Positions 49,288-58,398 of a stretch of DNA of 64,000 bases are shown piece by piece. Each line of letters starts with the position of its first letter. Position 1 is the first letter of the stretch. The position numbers and the translations under genes are program-made. Location of the stretch: contig NZ_JQLI01000008.1 of the NCBI RefSeq assembly GCF_000744095.1, positions 4,216,001 through 4,280,000 on the forward strand, given 5' to 3'. The notes beneath the pieces were generated by a model. It did not search any database. It worked only from the letters and a program-made list of their open reading frames with translations, and was not told the origin of the DNA. Origin of the DNA: Cupriavidus necator A5-1. GTDB lineage: Bacteria; Pseudomonadota; Gammaproteobacteria; Burkholderiales; Burkholderiaceae.

Positions 49288-50285
49288 GCGCGCGCGCCTC
49301 CGCCCGCTGGTGCCGCAACAGGTGCCAGCTTCTCGGCCACGCGCATCACGGCCGAGCGCGCGCGCGGGTTGGCGGCCACCTCTTCGGCGCCGGGCTTGTA
49401 GCGGCCAAGCAGGCGCAGCGTCGGCTGCGGCAGGTCGGCCGCGCGCAGCGGCGCGCGGCGCAGCGCCGGGTCGGCATCCTGCTGGGGACGGGCGTGCGCC
49501 GCCATGAACCGCTTGACGATGCGGTCCTCCAGCGAGTGGAAGCTGATCACCACCAGGCGCCCTCCGACCTGCAGCAGTTCATACGCCGCCTTCAGCCCTC
49601 TTTCGAGGTCCTCAAGCTCTTGATTGACGTGAATCCGTAGAGCCTGAAAGGTGCGGGTCGCAGGGTCCTGACCCTTCTCGCGTGTTTTGACGGCTTTCGC
49701 CACGAGCGCGGCAAGGTCGGCAGTAGTGGCGATGGGTCCGCCATCGCCGGGTTCGCTCCGGCGAGCAACAATCGCCTTTGCAATCTGTACAGCAAACCGT
49801 TCTTCCCCATAGTCTCGTATCACCCTGACAATGTCCTGCTCATCCGCCTGCGCCAGCCACTGGGCGGCGGTGAGGCCGCGCGTGGTGTCCATGCGCATGT
49901 CCAGCGGGCCCTCGAAACGAAAGGAAAACCCCCTCGCCGCCTCGTCGATCTGGGGCGAGCTGATCCCCAGGTCGAGCAGCACGCCAGCCACGTGGCCGCG
50001 CCCGGCTAGGCGCTCGGCCATGTCCGCAAAGCTCGCGTGCTCAATGGAGAAGCGGGCATCCCCGATGGTGCCCGCTTCTGCGATTGCTGCTGGGTCCTTG
50101 TCGAACGCGACGAGGGCCCCGTCTGGCCCCAGCCGGGCCAGCACCGCCCGGCTGTGCCCTCCCCTGCCGAAGGTGCCGTCCACGTAAATGCCGTCCGGGC
50201 GCCAGACCAGCGCATCGACGGCTTCGTCCAGCAGCACGGTGCGATGGCGCAGGGCGGGGGTTGCCGGCGTTCCGGTAGGACTCAT
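49284..50285 (-). CDS. rsmH: 16S rRNA m4C1402 methyltransferase RsmH
   Basis: 333-residue SAM-dependent methyltransferase (MraW). HRTVLLDEAVDALVWRPDG and FGRGGHSRAVLARLGPDG at the N-terminus, LLDLGISSPQIDEAARGFSF, and FHSLEDRIVKRFM at the C-terminus match the family. It lies 7 bp after mraZ. Confidence 0.96.
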   Translation of the reverse strand: MSPTGTPATPALRHRTVLLDEAVDALVWRPDGIYVDGTFGRGGHSRAVLARLGPDGALVAFDKDPAAIAEAGTIGDARFSIEHASFADMAERLAGRGHVAGVLLDLGISSPQIDEAARGFSFRFEGPLDMRMDTTRGLTAAQWLAQADEQDIVRVIRDYGEERFAVQIAKAIVARRSEPGDGGPIATTADLAALVAKAVKTREKGQDPATRTFQALRIHVNQELEDLERGLKAAYELLQVGGRLVVISFHSLEDRIVKRFMAAHARPQQDADPALRRAPLRAADLPQPTLRLLGRYKPGAEEVAANPRARSAVMRVAEKLAPVAAPAGGGARA

Positions 50286-50292
50286 GACCTCG

Positions 50293-50721
50293 TCAGAAAG
50301 AGAAATTCTTCAATGCTTCAGGCATGCCCTGCGCCATCGCCTGCTGTTCCTTGGCGGCGTAGGTCGCGGCATCCCACACTTCGAAATGGCTGCCCATGCC
50401 AAGCAGCATGACTTCCTTGTCGAGCATGGCGGCACTGCGCAGCTCCGGGGCGATCAGCACCCGGCCTGCGCCGTCCATTTCCACGTCGGCGGCGTTGCCC
50501 AGGAAGATGCGCTTCCACCAGTGCGCATCCATCGGCAGCGCTGCAATGCGCGTGCGGAAGTTTTCCCACTCGGGCCGGGGAAACAGCAACAGGCAGCCAT
50601 CCGGGTGCTTGGTAAGCGTCACCCGGCCCTCGGCCTGCTGTTGCAGCGCCTCGCGATGCCGGGACGGAATGGACATCCGCCCCTTGGCATCCAGCGAAAG
50701 CGCCGATGCTCCCTGAAACAA
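50293..50721 (-). CDS. mraZ: Transcriptional regulator MraZ
   Basis: 142-residue AbrB-fold DNA-binding protein that represses the dcw operon. Two half-repeats are visible, ALSLDAKGRMSIPSRHREAL and MDGAGRVLIAPELRSAAML. It is first in the cluster, and a four-box array of its expected operator lies upstream. Confidence 0.95.
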   Translation of the reverse strand: MFQGASALSLDAKGRMSIPSRHREALQQQAEGRVTLTKHPDGCLLLFPRPEWENFRTRIAALPMDAHWWKRIFLGNAADVEMDGAGRVLIAPELRSAAMLDKEVMLLGMGSHFEVWDAATYAAKEQQAMAQGMPEALKNFSF

Positions 50722-51162
50722 GCTCGCTCCCGGTCCATGCCGGCCTGTTTCGGGCCGACATGTGCGTGAATCGTTCCGTTCCGACTGTGGCGAGATGATC
50801 CCACGGTCGGTGCCCTATTTCACACAAAAATACACTTCCTCACACTATTTCCCACTTTAGAGGAAGCCATATGGGCGGTCAAGGCTGGTTGCAGAGCAAC
50901 AAACAGGGAATTTGTGAATAAGAACAATGACTTAGCGCGCACACTTCACGCACCGAAAAAGTGAATCCTTAATGAAATGAAGATCTTAGGGAGGAATGCA
51001 GAGAAACCACCTGAGAACCGACGGGGGAGAACTGCCGTTTCGGCACGGGAAAGACCTGTCCCGCCGCGCGAGGAAAGGATACAACAAATGCCTGCCAGCC
51101 CCGGTGAATCAAGGGCCAGCGGGCCAGACCACAAAGCGCGTGTTGGAGACGCGCGCAGACGT
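50722..51162. other. Promoter region of the dcw cluster
   Basis: About 440 bp between mraZ (minus) and the coq7 stop. It holds the MraZ operator (50816-50855) and must contain the main dcw promoter. The part from about 50860 to 51160 has no convincing gene; only short open frames occur. Confidence 0.5.
50816..50855 (-). promoter_or_regulatory. MraZ operator: four 10-bp direct boxes
   Basis: Read on the minus strand the four adjoining units are GTGGGAAATA, GTGTGAGGAA, GTGTATTTTT and GTGTGAAATA, with exact 10-bp spacing, which is one helical turn. The GTGNGA/TGGGA-like repeat at 10-bp spacing matches the known MraZ box pattern (TGGGN, 5-bp gap). The block is about 95-135 bp upstream of mraZ. 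Confidence 0.75.
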
Positions 51163-51786
51163 TCAGATCCGGTAGGCAGTGGTGGTCATCACGCGCGAGG
51201 CGCCGCGCATCAGCGCACGCACCGGCGCGGGCAGCGGGATGCCACCGGCATCGCGCGCGGCATCGCCGTGCCGGATCTCGTCGTCGCGCATCTGTTCGAG
51301 GATGGCGCGCGAGCGGCCGTCGGCCTCGGGCAAGCGGTCCAGGTGTCCGCCCAGATGATGTTCAACCTGCCGCTCGGTCTCGGCGACGAAGCCCAGGCTG
51401 AGGCGGTCGCCGGCGCGGCCGGCCACCCAGCCGATGGCGAAGGCGCCCGCGTACCACAGCGGGTTGAGCAGGCTCGGGCGCGAACCCAGTTCGCGCAGGC
51501 GCTCGGCGCACCAGGCGAGGTGGTCTTCCTCTTCGCGCGCGGCCGCATCCATCTGCGCGCGCACCGTCGCGTTGCGCGCGGTCAGTTTCTGCGCCTGGTA
51601 CAGGGCCTGGGCACACACCTCGCCGACATGGTTGATGCGCATCAGGCCGGCCACGTGGCGGCGTTCGTCGGCGCTCATCTGCTCGGTGTCCGGTGCCAGC
51701 CGGTCGGCCGGGTTGTCGCGCGCGGATCGGGTTGCGCCGGCGATGGCGCGCAATGCCACGTCGAATTCTTTGATCAGAGTGTCCAT
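51163..51786 (-). CDS. coq7: 2-polyprenyl-3-methyl-6-methoxy-benzoquinol monooxygenase (Coq7)
   Basis: 207-residue di-iron hydroxylase for a late ubiquinone step. Iron ligands are seen in NHVGEVCAQALYQAQ, EEEDHLAWCAERL, VEHHLGGHLDRLP and RDDEIRHGDAA. I take the ATG giving MDTLIKEFDVALRAIAG. It is monocistronic here. Confidence 0.9.
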   Translation of the reverse strand: MDTLIKEFDVALRAIAGATRSARDNPADRLAPDTEQMSADERRHVAGLMRINHVGEVCAQALYQAQKLTARNATVRAQMDAAAREEEDHLAWCAERLRELGSRPSLLNPLWYAGAFAIGWVAGRAGDRLSLGFVAETERQVEHHLGGHLDRLPEADGRSRAILEQMRDDEIRHGDAARDAGGIPLPAPVRALMRGASRVMTTTAYRI

Positions 51787-52121
51787 GTCGCGGAAGCGGT
51801 TGGTCTTCGTTCCCCGGGGCCCGTCCATGGTGGGGTGCACTGCCGCCGCGCGGCACGCGAGGCATCCATCGGGATTACCCGTATTGTAGCTTGCCTCTAA
51901 TCCGCGCCATCCCGCACCACGCCTTGCATTGATGAGCCTGGCTACTCAAAAACCCTGAGTTGTTAAAAGCAGACAAGGGGGTTGCGACCGACTGGTGAAC
52001 GAAACGTTGTTTGTTACAGTACTTCGCAACTTCGCAGGAAGTTTGACGTACGGGGGATGGAGACCAAAAGGAGGTTCCCCTGCAGCGTCACCAATAATTC
52101 TTACAGTGGAGATCATCGAGC
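51787..52121. other. coq7-porin divergent intergenic region
   Basis: About 335 bp that must carry the divergent promoters of coq7 and the porin gene. It is AT-richer in its centre than its neighbours. I see no gene and no clear promoter pair; GTGGAGATC before the porin ATG is a plausible ribosome-binding site. Confidence 0.35.
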
Positions 52122-53255
52122 ATGAAGAAATCGCTTCTGGCGCTGGCAGCGCTTGGCACATTTGCTGGGGCGGCGCAGGCCCAATCGAGCGTGACGCTCT
52201 ATGGTGTGGCGGATGCCAACATCGAGTACGTGAGCCATGTGTCGAGTGTCACGCCGTCGGCGGCCAACGGATTCGCGACCGGCCCGGCTGAGAACCTCTT
52301 CCGCATGTCGTCCGGCGGCCTGTCCGGTTCGCGTTGGGGCCTGCGTGGCGTGGAAGACCTGGGCAGCGGCCTGAAGGCGCTGTTCGTGCTGGAAAGCGGT
52401 TTCGGACTGGATGACGGGAAATCGCAGCAAGGTGGCCGCCTGTTCGGTCGTCAAGCCTACGTCGGCCTGGAAAGCGACCAGGTCGGCCGCTTCACCTTCG
52501 GTCGCCAGTACACGTCGCTGTTCGACATGATGGCCAACTTTTCTCCGACCGGCTATGCCACCCAGTACGAACCGGTGGTCGCCCAACTGGGCCTGAACTT
52601 CCGTTCGGACAACACCGCCAAGTACACCGGCAAGTTCGGCCCGGTGACCGCGGTCGCGCACTGGTCGTTCGGTAACGGCGTCGCCGGCGGTGGCGAAGTC
52701 CCGGGCCAGTTCCGCCGCGACACCGGCTACGGTGCCGGCCTGGCGTGGGCCACCGGCCCGTTCGGCATTACCGCCGCCTATGACCAGTACAACCCGACCC
52801 TGAACGCCGCCGGTGGCACCGGCGACTTCAAGAAGGCCGCGGTGGCCGCCAGCTATGCCTTCGGCCCGGCCAAGGTGATGGCCGGCTATCGGTGGGGCAT
52901 GAACAAGGCACCGAACGACAATACGATCCTGAAGGACAACTACTACTGGGTCGGTGCCAACTACCAGGTCACGCCGGCACTGGGCCTGACGCTGGCTTAC
53001 TACTACGACGACGTCAAGAACCTGAACCTGGCCGCCACCGGCGCCACCAACAACATCAAGAACCCCTGGCAGATTTCGTTCGTCGCCGACTACAACCTGT
53101 CCAAGCGCACCGACGTGTACCTGACCACCGCCTTCTCGAAGTACGCCGGCCTGAACTTCGACACCTCGGCAATCAGCTTCGCCAACGGCTACTTCCTGGG
53201 CACCGGCAAGACCACGATGATCGGCGCCGCACTGGGTATCCGTCACAAGTTCTGA
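52122..53255 (+). CDS. OmpC-like general porin
   Basis: 377-residue outer-membrane porin of the betaproteobacterial trimeric type. Signal peptide MKKSLLALAALGTFAGAAQA is followed by QSSVTLYGVADANIEYV, the usual first strand. Other family stretches are GSRWGLRGVEDLGSGLKALF and GRLFGRQAYVGLESDQVG. The C-terminal phenylalanine (IRHKF) is the assembly signal. A strong terminator follows. Confidence 0.95.
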   Translation: MKKSLLALAALGTFAGAAQAQSSVTLYGVADANIEYVSHVSSVTPSAANGFATGPAENLFRMSSGGLSGSRWGLRGVEDLGSGLKALFVLESGFGLDDGKSQQGGRLFGRQAYVGLESDQVGRFTFGRQYTSLFDMMANFSPTGYATQYEPVVAQLGLNFRSDNTAKYTGKFGPVTAVAHWSFGNGVAGGGEVPGQFRRDTGYGAGLAWATGPFGITAAYDQYNPTLNAAGGTGDFKKAAVAASYAFGPAKVMAGYRWGMNKAPNDNTILKDNYYWVGANYQVTPALGLTLAYYYDDVKNLNLAATGATNNIKNPWQISFVADYNLSKRTDVYLTTAFSKYAGLNFDTSAISFANGYFLGTGKTTMIGAALGIRHKF

Positions 53256-53289
53256 TCGCCAGTCGATCCGGGTCGCAAGGCCGATCTGC

Positions 53290-53314
53290 AAAGGCACCTC
53301 CGGGTGCCTTTTTT
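53290..53314 (+). terminator. Rho-independent terminator of the porin gene
   Basis: AAAGGCACC pairs with GGTGCCTTT around a short loop and is followed by a T-run. Confidence 0.88.
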
Positions 53315-53440
53315 CATTGGCACGCCCCCCATTTCCCATAGGGCATCACCTCATCGGCGCCACCCCGGCAGCGGACTAGAATGCACTCACTGTAGCCGCC
53401 CCACCGACCTCACGAGCGGACAACACCAGGAGACTCACGC

Positions 53441-54442
53441 ATGCAACCCAATCGCCGGCGCGCCGTCGCGCTGCTGCTGTCCGCCAGCCTTGCCGCGCTC
53501 GCCAGCCCGTCGGCGCTGGCGGCCGATCCCTATCCGGCCAAGCCGATCCGGCTGGTGGTCCCGTTCGCCGCCGGCGGCACCACCGATATCCTGGCGCGGG
53601 CCGTGGCCGCGGAGCTGGCCAAGCTGCCGGGCTGGAACGTGGTGGTCGACAACAAACCCGGCGCCGGCGGCAATATCGGCGCCGACATCGTCGCCAAGGC
53701 CGCGCCCGACGGCTACACACTGCTGATGGGTACCGTCGGCACGCATGGCATCAACCAGTCGCTGTACGGCAAGCTGCCGTTCGACCCGATCAAGGACTTC
53801 GCACCGATCACCGAAGTGGCGGCCGTGCCCAACGTGCTGGTGGTCAACCCGGCATTCGCGCAGCAGAACAAGATCGACAGCGTCAAGGACCTGATCAGCT
53901 ACGCGCGCGCCAATCCCGGCAAGCTCAACATGGCTTCCAGCGGCAACGGCACCTCGATCCACCTGGCGGGCGAACTGTTCAAGACCCAGACCAAAACCTT
54001 TATGGTCCACTTCCCGTACAAGGGCAGTGGGCCGGCGCTGACGGACCTGACCGGCGGCACCGTGCAGGTGATGTTCGACAACCTGCCTTCGTCGATGGCC
54101 CTGATCAAGGGCGGCAAGCTCAAAGCGCTGGCCGTGACCAGCGCCAAGCCGTCGCCGGCGCTGCCGGGCGTGCCGACCGTGGCGCAGGCCGCCAACCTGC
54201 CGCAATACGAGGCCAGCTCGTGGTTCGGCATGCTGTCGCCGGCCGGCACGCCGCCGGACGTCATCCACCGCATCCAGCAGGAAGTGGCAAAAGCGCTCAG
54301 CGCGCCCGCGGTGCGCGAGCGCCTGCAGGCGCAGGGCGCCGAGCCGGTCGGCAACACGCCGGAGCAGTTCGCCGCGCTGATCCGGTCCGAGACCGCCAAG
54401 TGGGCCAAGGTGGTCAAAGATTCGGGCGCCAAGGTCGATTAA
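53441..54442 (+). CDS. Bug-family tripartite tricarboxylate transporter substrate-binding protein
   Basis: 333-residue periplasmic solute-binding protein (TctC/Bug). Signal peptide with RRRAVALLLSASLAALASP, cut near ALAADPYPAK. The family signature PIRLVVPFAAGGTTDILAR and later NKPGAGGNIGADIVAKA, GTVGTHGINQSLYG are typical. No TctA/TctB partner is nearby, as is common for the many orphan Bug proteins of this group. The ligand is unknown. Confidence 0.93.
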   Translation: MQPNRRRAVALLLSASLAALASPSALAADPYPAKPIRLVVPFAAGGTTDILARAVAAELAKLPGWNVVVDNKPGAGGNIGADIVAKAAPDGYTLLMGTVGTHGINQSLYGKLPFDPIKDFAPITEVAAVPNVLVVNPAFAQQNKIDSVKDLISYARANPGKLNMASSGNGTSIHLAGELFKTQTKTFMVHFPYKGSGPALTDLTGGTVQVMFDNLPSSMALIKGGKLKALAVTSAKPSPALPGVPTVAQAANLPQYEASSWFGMLSPAGTPPDVIHRIQQEVAKALSAPAVRERLQAQGAEPVGNTPEQFAALIRSETAKWAKVVKDSGAKVD

Positions 54443-54566
54443 GCGCGACTTGATCGCCAGCAGGGGCGGCGGCGCGCATCGCGCATATACTTGAGGCATC
54501 AAATGTCGCCGCTGGCCCCGCAGCCTGGCGGCCCCGGCCGCACACCCGCGCACTGTCGCCCTGAAG

Positions 54567-55070
54567 ATGCCAAACCTTTCCCCTGCCGCCGGCGCCGAGA
54601 ACGCGCCGGTCGACCTTGAAACGCGTGCCGACCAGACCGAGCACGAAGCCCTGCGGCTGTGGCTGCGGCTGCTGACCTGCACCAACCTGATCGAGGGTGA
54701 TATCCGTTCGCGGCTGCGCCAGGAGTTTGCCTGCACCCTGCCCCGTTTCGACCTGCTGGCCCAGCTCGACCGCCATCCCGAAGGCCTGAAGATGGGCGAG
54801 CTGTCGCGCCGCATGATGGTGACCGGCGGCAACGTCACCGGCATCACCGACCAGTTGCAGCAGGAAGGGCTGGTCTCGCGCGAGGCCCTGCCCACGGACC
54901 GCCGCGCCTACCTGATCCGCCTGACGCCGGCCGGACGCGCCGCGTTCTCGCGCATGGCGCGCGCGCACGAGGACTGGATCGAGCAACTGTTCTCCGGCCT
55001 GGCCGAAACCGACCGGCGTGCCCTGTTCCGACTGCTTGGCCGGCTCAAGACCGGCCTGATCTCGCCATGA
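54567..55070 (+). CDS. MarR family transcriptional regulator
   Basis: 167-residue winged-helix regulator. The recognition region LKMGELSRRMMVTGGNVTGI and the wing LVSREALPTDRRAYLIRLTP are clear. Its stop overlaps the next gene start (ATGA), so the two are coupled. The target is unknown; many in this family respond to aromatic acids. Confidence 0.9.
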   Translation: MPNLSPAAGAENAPVDLETRADQTEHEALRLWLRLLTCTNLIEGDIRSRLRQEFACTLPRFDLLAQLDRHPEGLKMGELSRRMMVTGGNVTGITDQLQQEGLVSREALPTDRRAYLIRLTPAGRAAFSRMARAHEDWIEQLFSGLAETDRRALFRLLGRLKTGLISP

Positions 55071-55516
55071 AGACCCTGACCTTCCTCACCCTGTGCGGCC
55101 TGGTGCCGGTGCTGGCTGCCTGCAGCAGCACGCCGCCGCCGCCGCAGGTCACGCCGGTGAATGCCGTCGTCAAGCTCGGCCGCGTGACCGAGAAGACCTT
55201 CCTGACGCGAATGGACGTGGCGCAGGTGCCCTCCTACTATGGCGGCGGCACCAGCGTCGGCGTGGGCGCCGCGAGCGGGGGCGGCGGCGGTGGCGCGGTC
55301 GGCGTGGGCTTCGCGTTTGACCTGACCCGGCTGTTCAGCCGTCCTGCGCCGGTGCAGCAGATCGACCTGTTCCAGTACAAGGTGCGGACCATGGACGGCG
55401 CGATCGTGTCGGCCAATGCGCCGGCGATACCGGGCGTGGAGCCGGGGGCGTGCGTGCGGGTGATTTATCTGGACGGCAGCAGCGACGCCAGGCTGGCGCC
55501 GTCGAACGAGTGCTGA
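55067..55516 (+). CDS. Hypothetical lipoprotein with Gly-rich loop
   Basis: 149-residue protein of no family I recognise. Signal sequence MKTLTFLTLCGLVPVLAACS with lipobox (LAAC), so the mature protein starts with a lipidated Cys. A Pro-rich segment, then a long Gly/Ser/Val stretch (SVGVGAASGGGGGGAVGVG) and a compact C-terminal domain (IDLFQYKVRTMDGAIVSAN). Coupled to the MarR gene by a 4-bp overlap. The C-terminal domain may resemble an SH3-type or OB-like fold, but this is a guess. Confidence 0.75.
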   Translation: MKTLTFLTLCGLVPVLAACSSTPPPPQVTPVNAVVKLGRVTEKTFLTRMDVAQVPSYYGGGTSVGVGAASGGGGGGAVGVGFAFDLTRLFSRPAPVQQIDLFQYKVRTMDGAIVSANAPAIPGVEPGACVRVIYLDGSSDARLAPSNEC

Positions 55517-55535
55517 GGCGCCTGGACGCTGCCTG

Positions 55536-55567
55536 AAAGAAAAACGGCCTCCGCTCGGGAGTCCGTT
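55536..55567 (-). terminator. Imperfect terminator of fadD
   Basis: Between the convergent lipoprotein gene and fadD. On the minus strand AACGGACTCCC and GGAGGCCGTT pair with one or two mismatches and are followed by TTTTCTTT. Confidence 0.6.
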
Positions 55568-55589
55568 CTCGTTGGCGCGCTCCTCGCGC

Positions 55590-57272
55590 TCACGCCGCCT
55601 TGCGGCTGTCGCGCAATTCGCGGCGCAGGATCTTGCCCACGTTGGTCTTGGGCAGCTCGGTGCGGAACTCCACGTACTTGGGCCGCTTGTAGCCGGTAAG
55701 GCGTTCCTTGCAGAACTCGATCACGTCGGCCTCGGTCAGCGCCGGGTCCTTCTTGACCACGAACAGCTTGACCACCTCGCCCGAGTGCGTGTCGGGCACG
55801 CCCACCGCGGCCACTTCCAGCACGCCCGGGCACTCGGCGACCACGCCCTCGACCTCGTTCGGGTACACGTTGAAGCCCGACACCAGGATCATGTCCTTCT
55901 TGCGGTCGACGATCTTGGTGTAGCCGCGCTCGTCCATCACGCCGATATCGCCGGTCTTGAAGAAGCCGTCCGCGGTCATGACCTTGGCGGTCTCGTCCGG
56001 GCGGTTCCAGTAGCCGGCCATCACCTGGGGGCCGCGGATGCAGATCTCGCCCGGCTGGCCGAGCGGCACGTCCTTGCCGTCGTCGTCGCGGATCACCACT
56101 TCGGTCGACGGCAGCGGCATGCCGATGGTGCCGGAGAACGCGTCGGTGTCGGTCGGGTTGCAGGTGGCCGACGGCGAGGTCTCGGACAGGCCGTAGCCTT
56201 CGATGATCGGGCATCCGGTCTTGGCCAGCCATTTCTTGGCCACCGCCTCCTGCACCGCCATGCCGCCGCCGTTGGCCACGCGCAGGCCGGAGAAATCCAC
56301 CTTGCCGATTTCCGGGTTGTTGAGCAGCGCGTTGTACAGCGTGTTGACGGCCGGGAACATGTTGAACTTGTACTTCTGCAGTTCCTTGATAAAGCCCGGG
56401 ATATCGCGCGGATTGGGAATCAGCACGCTCATGCCGCCGCTGCGCATGCCCAGCAGGCAGCAGACCGTCAGCGCGAAGATGTGGTACAGCGGCAGCGCGG
56501 TGATGGTGATCGGCTGGTCGATATGGCCGCCCTTGGCCAGCGCCGGCTGCATCCACGCCTCGGACTGCAGCACGTTGGCGACGACATTACGGTGCAGCAG
56601 CACAGCGCCCTTGGACACGCCAGTGGTGCCGCCGGTGTACTGCAGGAACGCGATATCGTCCGGACCCGAGGTGGCCGGCTGCAGCGTCAGCTTGCGGCCC
56701 TCGGCCAGCACGTTGTTGAAGCGCACGCAGTTGGGCAGCTCCCACGCCGGCACCATCTTCTTGACATTGCGCACGACGAAATTGACGATCGCGCCCTTCA
56801 GGCCGCCGAGCATGTCGCCCATGCTGGCCACCACCACGTGCTTGACCGGGGTCTTGGCCAGCACCTGCTGCAGCGTGGCGGCAAAGTTCTCGAGAATCAC
56901 GATCGCCTCGGCGCCGCTGTCCTTGAGCTGGTGCTCGAGCTCGCGCGGGGTGTAGAGCGGGTTGACGTTGACCACCACGAAACCGGCGCGCAACACCGCG
57001 GCCAGCACCACCGGGTACTGCAGCACGTTCGGCATCATGATCGCCACGCGCGCGCCCGGGCGCAGCCCGCGCGACTGCAGCCACGCGGCGAAGTGGGCCG
57101 AGAGCTGGTCCAGCTCGCCGTAGGTGATCGCCTTGTCCATGCAGACGAAGGCCTTGCGGTCGGCATAGGTGCGGAAAGACGCCTCGAGCAACGCGGCGAG
57201 CGAGCGGAACTGGCTGGCATCGATCTCGGCGGGGACGCCGGCCGGGTAGTGTTTCAGCCAAATTCTTTCCAT
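55590..57272 (-). CDS. fadD: Long-chain fatty-acid--CoA ligase
   Basis: 560-residue acyl-adenylate-forming enzyme that activates free fatty acids for beta-oxidation. AMP-binding motif QYTGGTTGVSKGAVLLHRN, central GYGLSETSPSATCNPT, and VDRKKDMILVSGFNVYPNEV are typical FadD. The catalytic Lys is in NVGKILRREL. A TetR regulator lies about 180 bp upstream on the same strand. Confidence 0.93.
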   Translation of the reverse strand: MERIWLKHYPAGVPAEIDASQFRSLAALLEASFRTYADRKAFVCMDKAITYGELDQLSAHFAAWLQSRGLRPGARVAIMMPNVLQYPVVLAAVLRAGFVVVNVNPLYTPRELEHQLKDSGAEAIVILENFAATLQQVLAKTPVKHVVVASMGDMLGGLKGAIVNFVVRNVKKMVPAWELPNCVRFNNVLAEGRKLTLQPATSGPDDIAFLQYTGGTTGVSKGAVLLHRNVVANVLQSEAWMQPALAKGGHIDQPITITALPLYHIFALTVCCLLGMRSGGMSVLIPNPRDIPGFIKELQKYKFNMFPAVNTLYNALLNNPEIGKVDFSGLRVANGGGMAVQEAVAKKWLAKTGCPIIEGYGLSETSPSATCNPTDTDAFSGTIGMPLPSTEVVIRDDDGKDVPLGQPGEICIRGPQVMAGYWNRPDETAKVMTADGFFKTGDIGVMDERGYTKIVDRKKDMILVSGFNVYPNEVEGVVAECPGVLEVAAVGVPDTHSGEVVKLFVVKKDPALTEADVIEFCKERLTGYKRPKYVEFRTELPKTNVGKILRRELRDSRKAA

Positions 57273-57456
57273 AGCACCGTCTCCTGAATTTCTGAATGGT
57301 CGTTCGATTTTTCGAGATGCTAAACGTGCGCCCCGGTTTAAACAACAACTTAGACGAAGTCCTCAGGGCGATCGATCACAGCGCAGCGCCCCTGACGGGC
57401 ATTATGCGCCACCGATTCTACGGAAGTAGCGGGATAACCCTTAGCCGGACGTGCGC

Positions 57457-58155
57457 TTATCCACCGCTGGGCAGCACCAGCTTCATCATGTTGGTCGCAA
57501 GCTCCTGCGCCAGCGCCTCCGCATCCATGCGGCCTGGCTCGTGCCAGGTGTACATGAAGCCGACCACGCTTCCGATCGCATGCGCGGTCACGCGCGCATC
57601 GCCGAAGGCGAACACGCCCTCGTGCTTGCCCTCCTCCAGCAGCGCGTACAGGTCGCGGTAGAAATCGCGCGCCATGCTGTCGAGCCAGGCCACGGTGTCC
57701 GGACGCAGGTACTGGTTGTCGCGGAAGCTCAGCGTCGCCGGCACATGGCAGGCCACGCAGCGGCGCGCCATTTCGAGCAGGCAGGCGTGCAGGCGCTCGC
57801 GTACCGGCAGCGCCGGGTCGGCGGTCTCGCGGATGACCGGCAGGCAGGTCTGCGCCGACTCGCGACACAGGATGTCGAAGATCTCGTACTTGTCGGTGAA
57901 GTAGTAGTAGACCGCCGGCTTGGTCACGCCCAGTGCGCGGCACAGGTCGTTCATGGTCATGCCGGGGTAGCCCTTGGTGTAGAAGAGCTGCGCGGCGGTG
58001 TCCAGGATCTGGCGGCGCCGCGCTTCCTGGCGCTCGGCGATATGCGGGCGCGCGGCCTGGCCTTGCGGGGCGGCGTTCTGCGACGGGTCGGACGGGGTCG
58101 TCAGCGACGGGGTCTGCGGGGCGGATGGGATTGCGGGTCTTGGAGCGATCGACAT
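57457..58155 (-). CDS. TetR family transcriptional regulator
   Basis: 232-residue repressor-type protein. Helix-turn-helix MTMNDLCRALGVTKPAVYYY with FTDKYEIF is at about residues 70-100; the C-terminal ligand domain is less conserved. I take the start MSIAPRPAIPSAPQTPS; the first 45 residues are Pro/Ala-rich and probably disordered. Divergent from the acyl-CoA synthetase gene and upstream of fadD, so it is placed to control both, perhaps in response to an acyl-CoA. Confidence 0.88.
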   Translation of the reverse strand: MSIAPRPAIPSAPQTPSLTTPSDPSQNAAPQGQAARPHIAERQEARRRQILDTAAQLFYTKGYPGMTMNDLCRALGVTKPAVYYYFTDKYEIFDILCRESAQTCLPVIRETADPALPVRERLHACLLEMARRCVACHVPATLSFRDNQYLRPDTVAWLDSMARDFYRDLYALLEEGKHEGVFAFGDARVTAHAIGSVVGFMYTWHEPGRMDAEALAQELATNMMKLVLPSGG

Positions 58156-58280
58156 GATGCAATTCTCGCATGACGGCATGGTTGCTCCATCCCGGCGGCC
58201 CCTTGCAGGCACCACGCGTGCGCCGCAGGGGATCGGGCCGATTGACGCGAACGGCCGATCCGCCTACGATCATACCGCCC

Positions 58281-58296
58281 GGTACATAAATATACC
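58281..58296. promoter_or_regulatory. Candidate operator in the TetR / acyl-CoA synthetase gap
   Basis: GGTACATAAATATACC is an imperfect 16-bp palindrome (12 of 16 positions symmetric) 103 bp before the synthetase start and 126 bp before the TetR start. It overlaps a second short inverted repeat (TACCG-CC-CGGTA). Size and AT-rich centre suit a TetR dimer, but binding is inferred only. Confidence 0.45.
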
Positions 58297-58398
58297 AACG
58301 AGTAGCGCCTTACGAGTACAGCCAGCCGCAACGCTGCCTGACGCGAGCCGCCGCGTCCGTGTCGCCGTTGCGCTGAACACCGCGAGGAGACCGCACGG

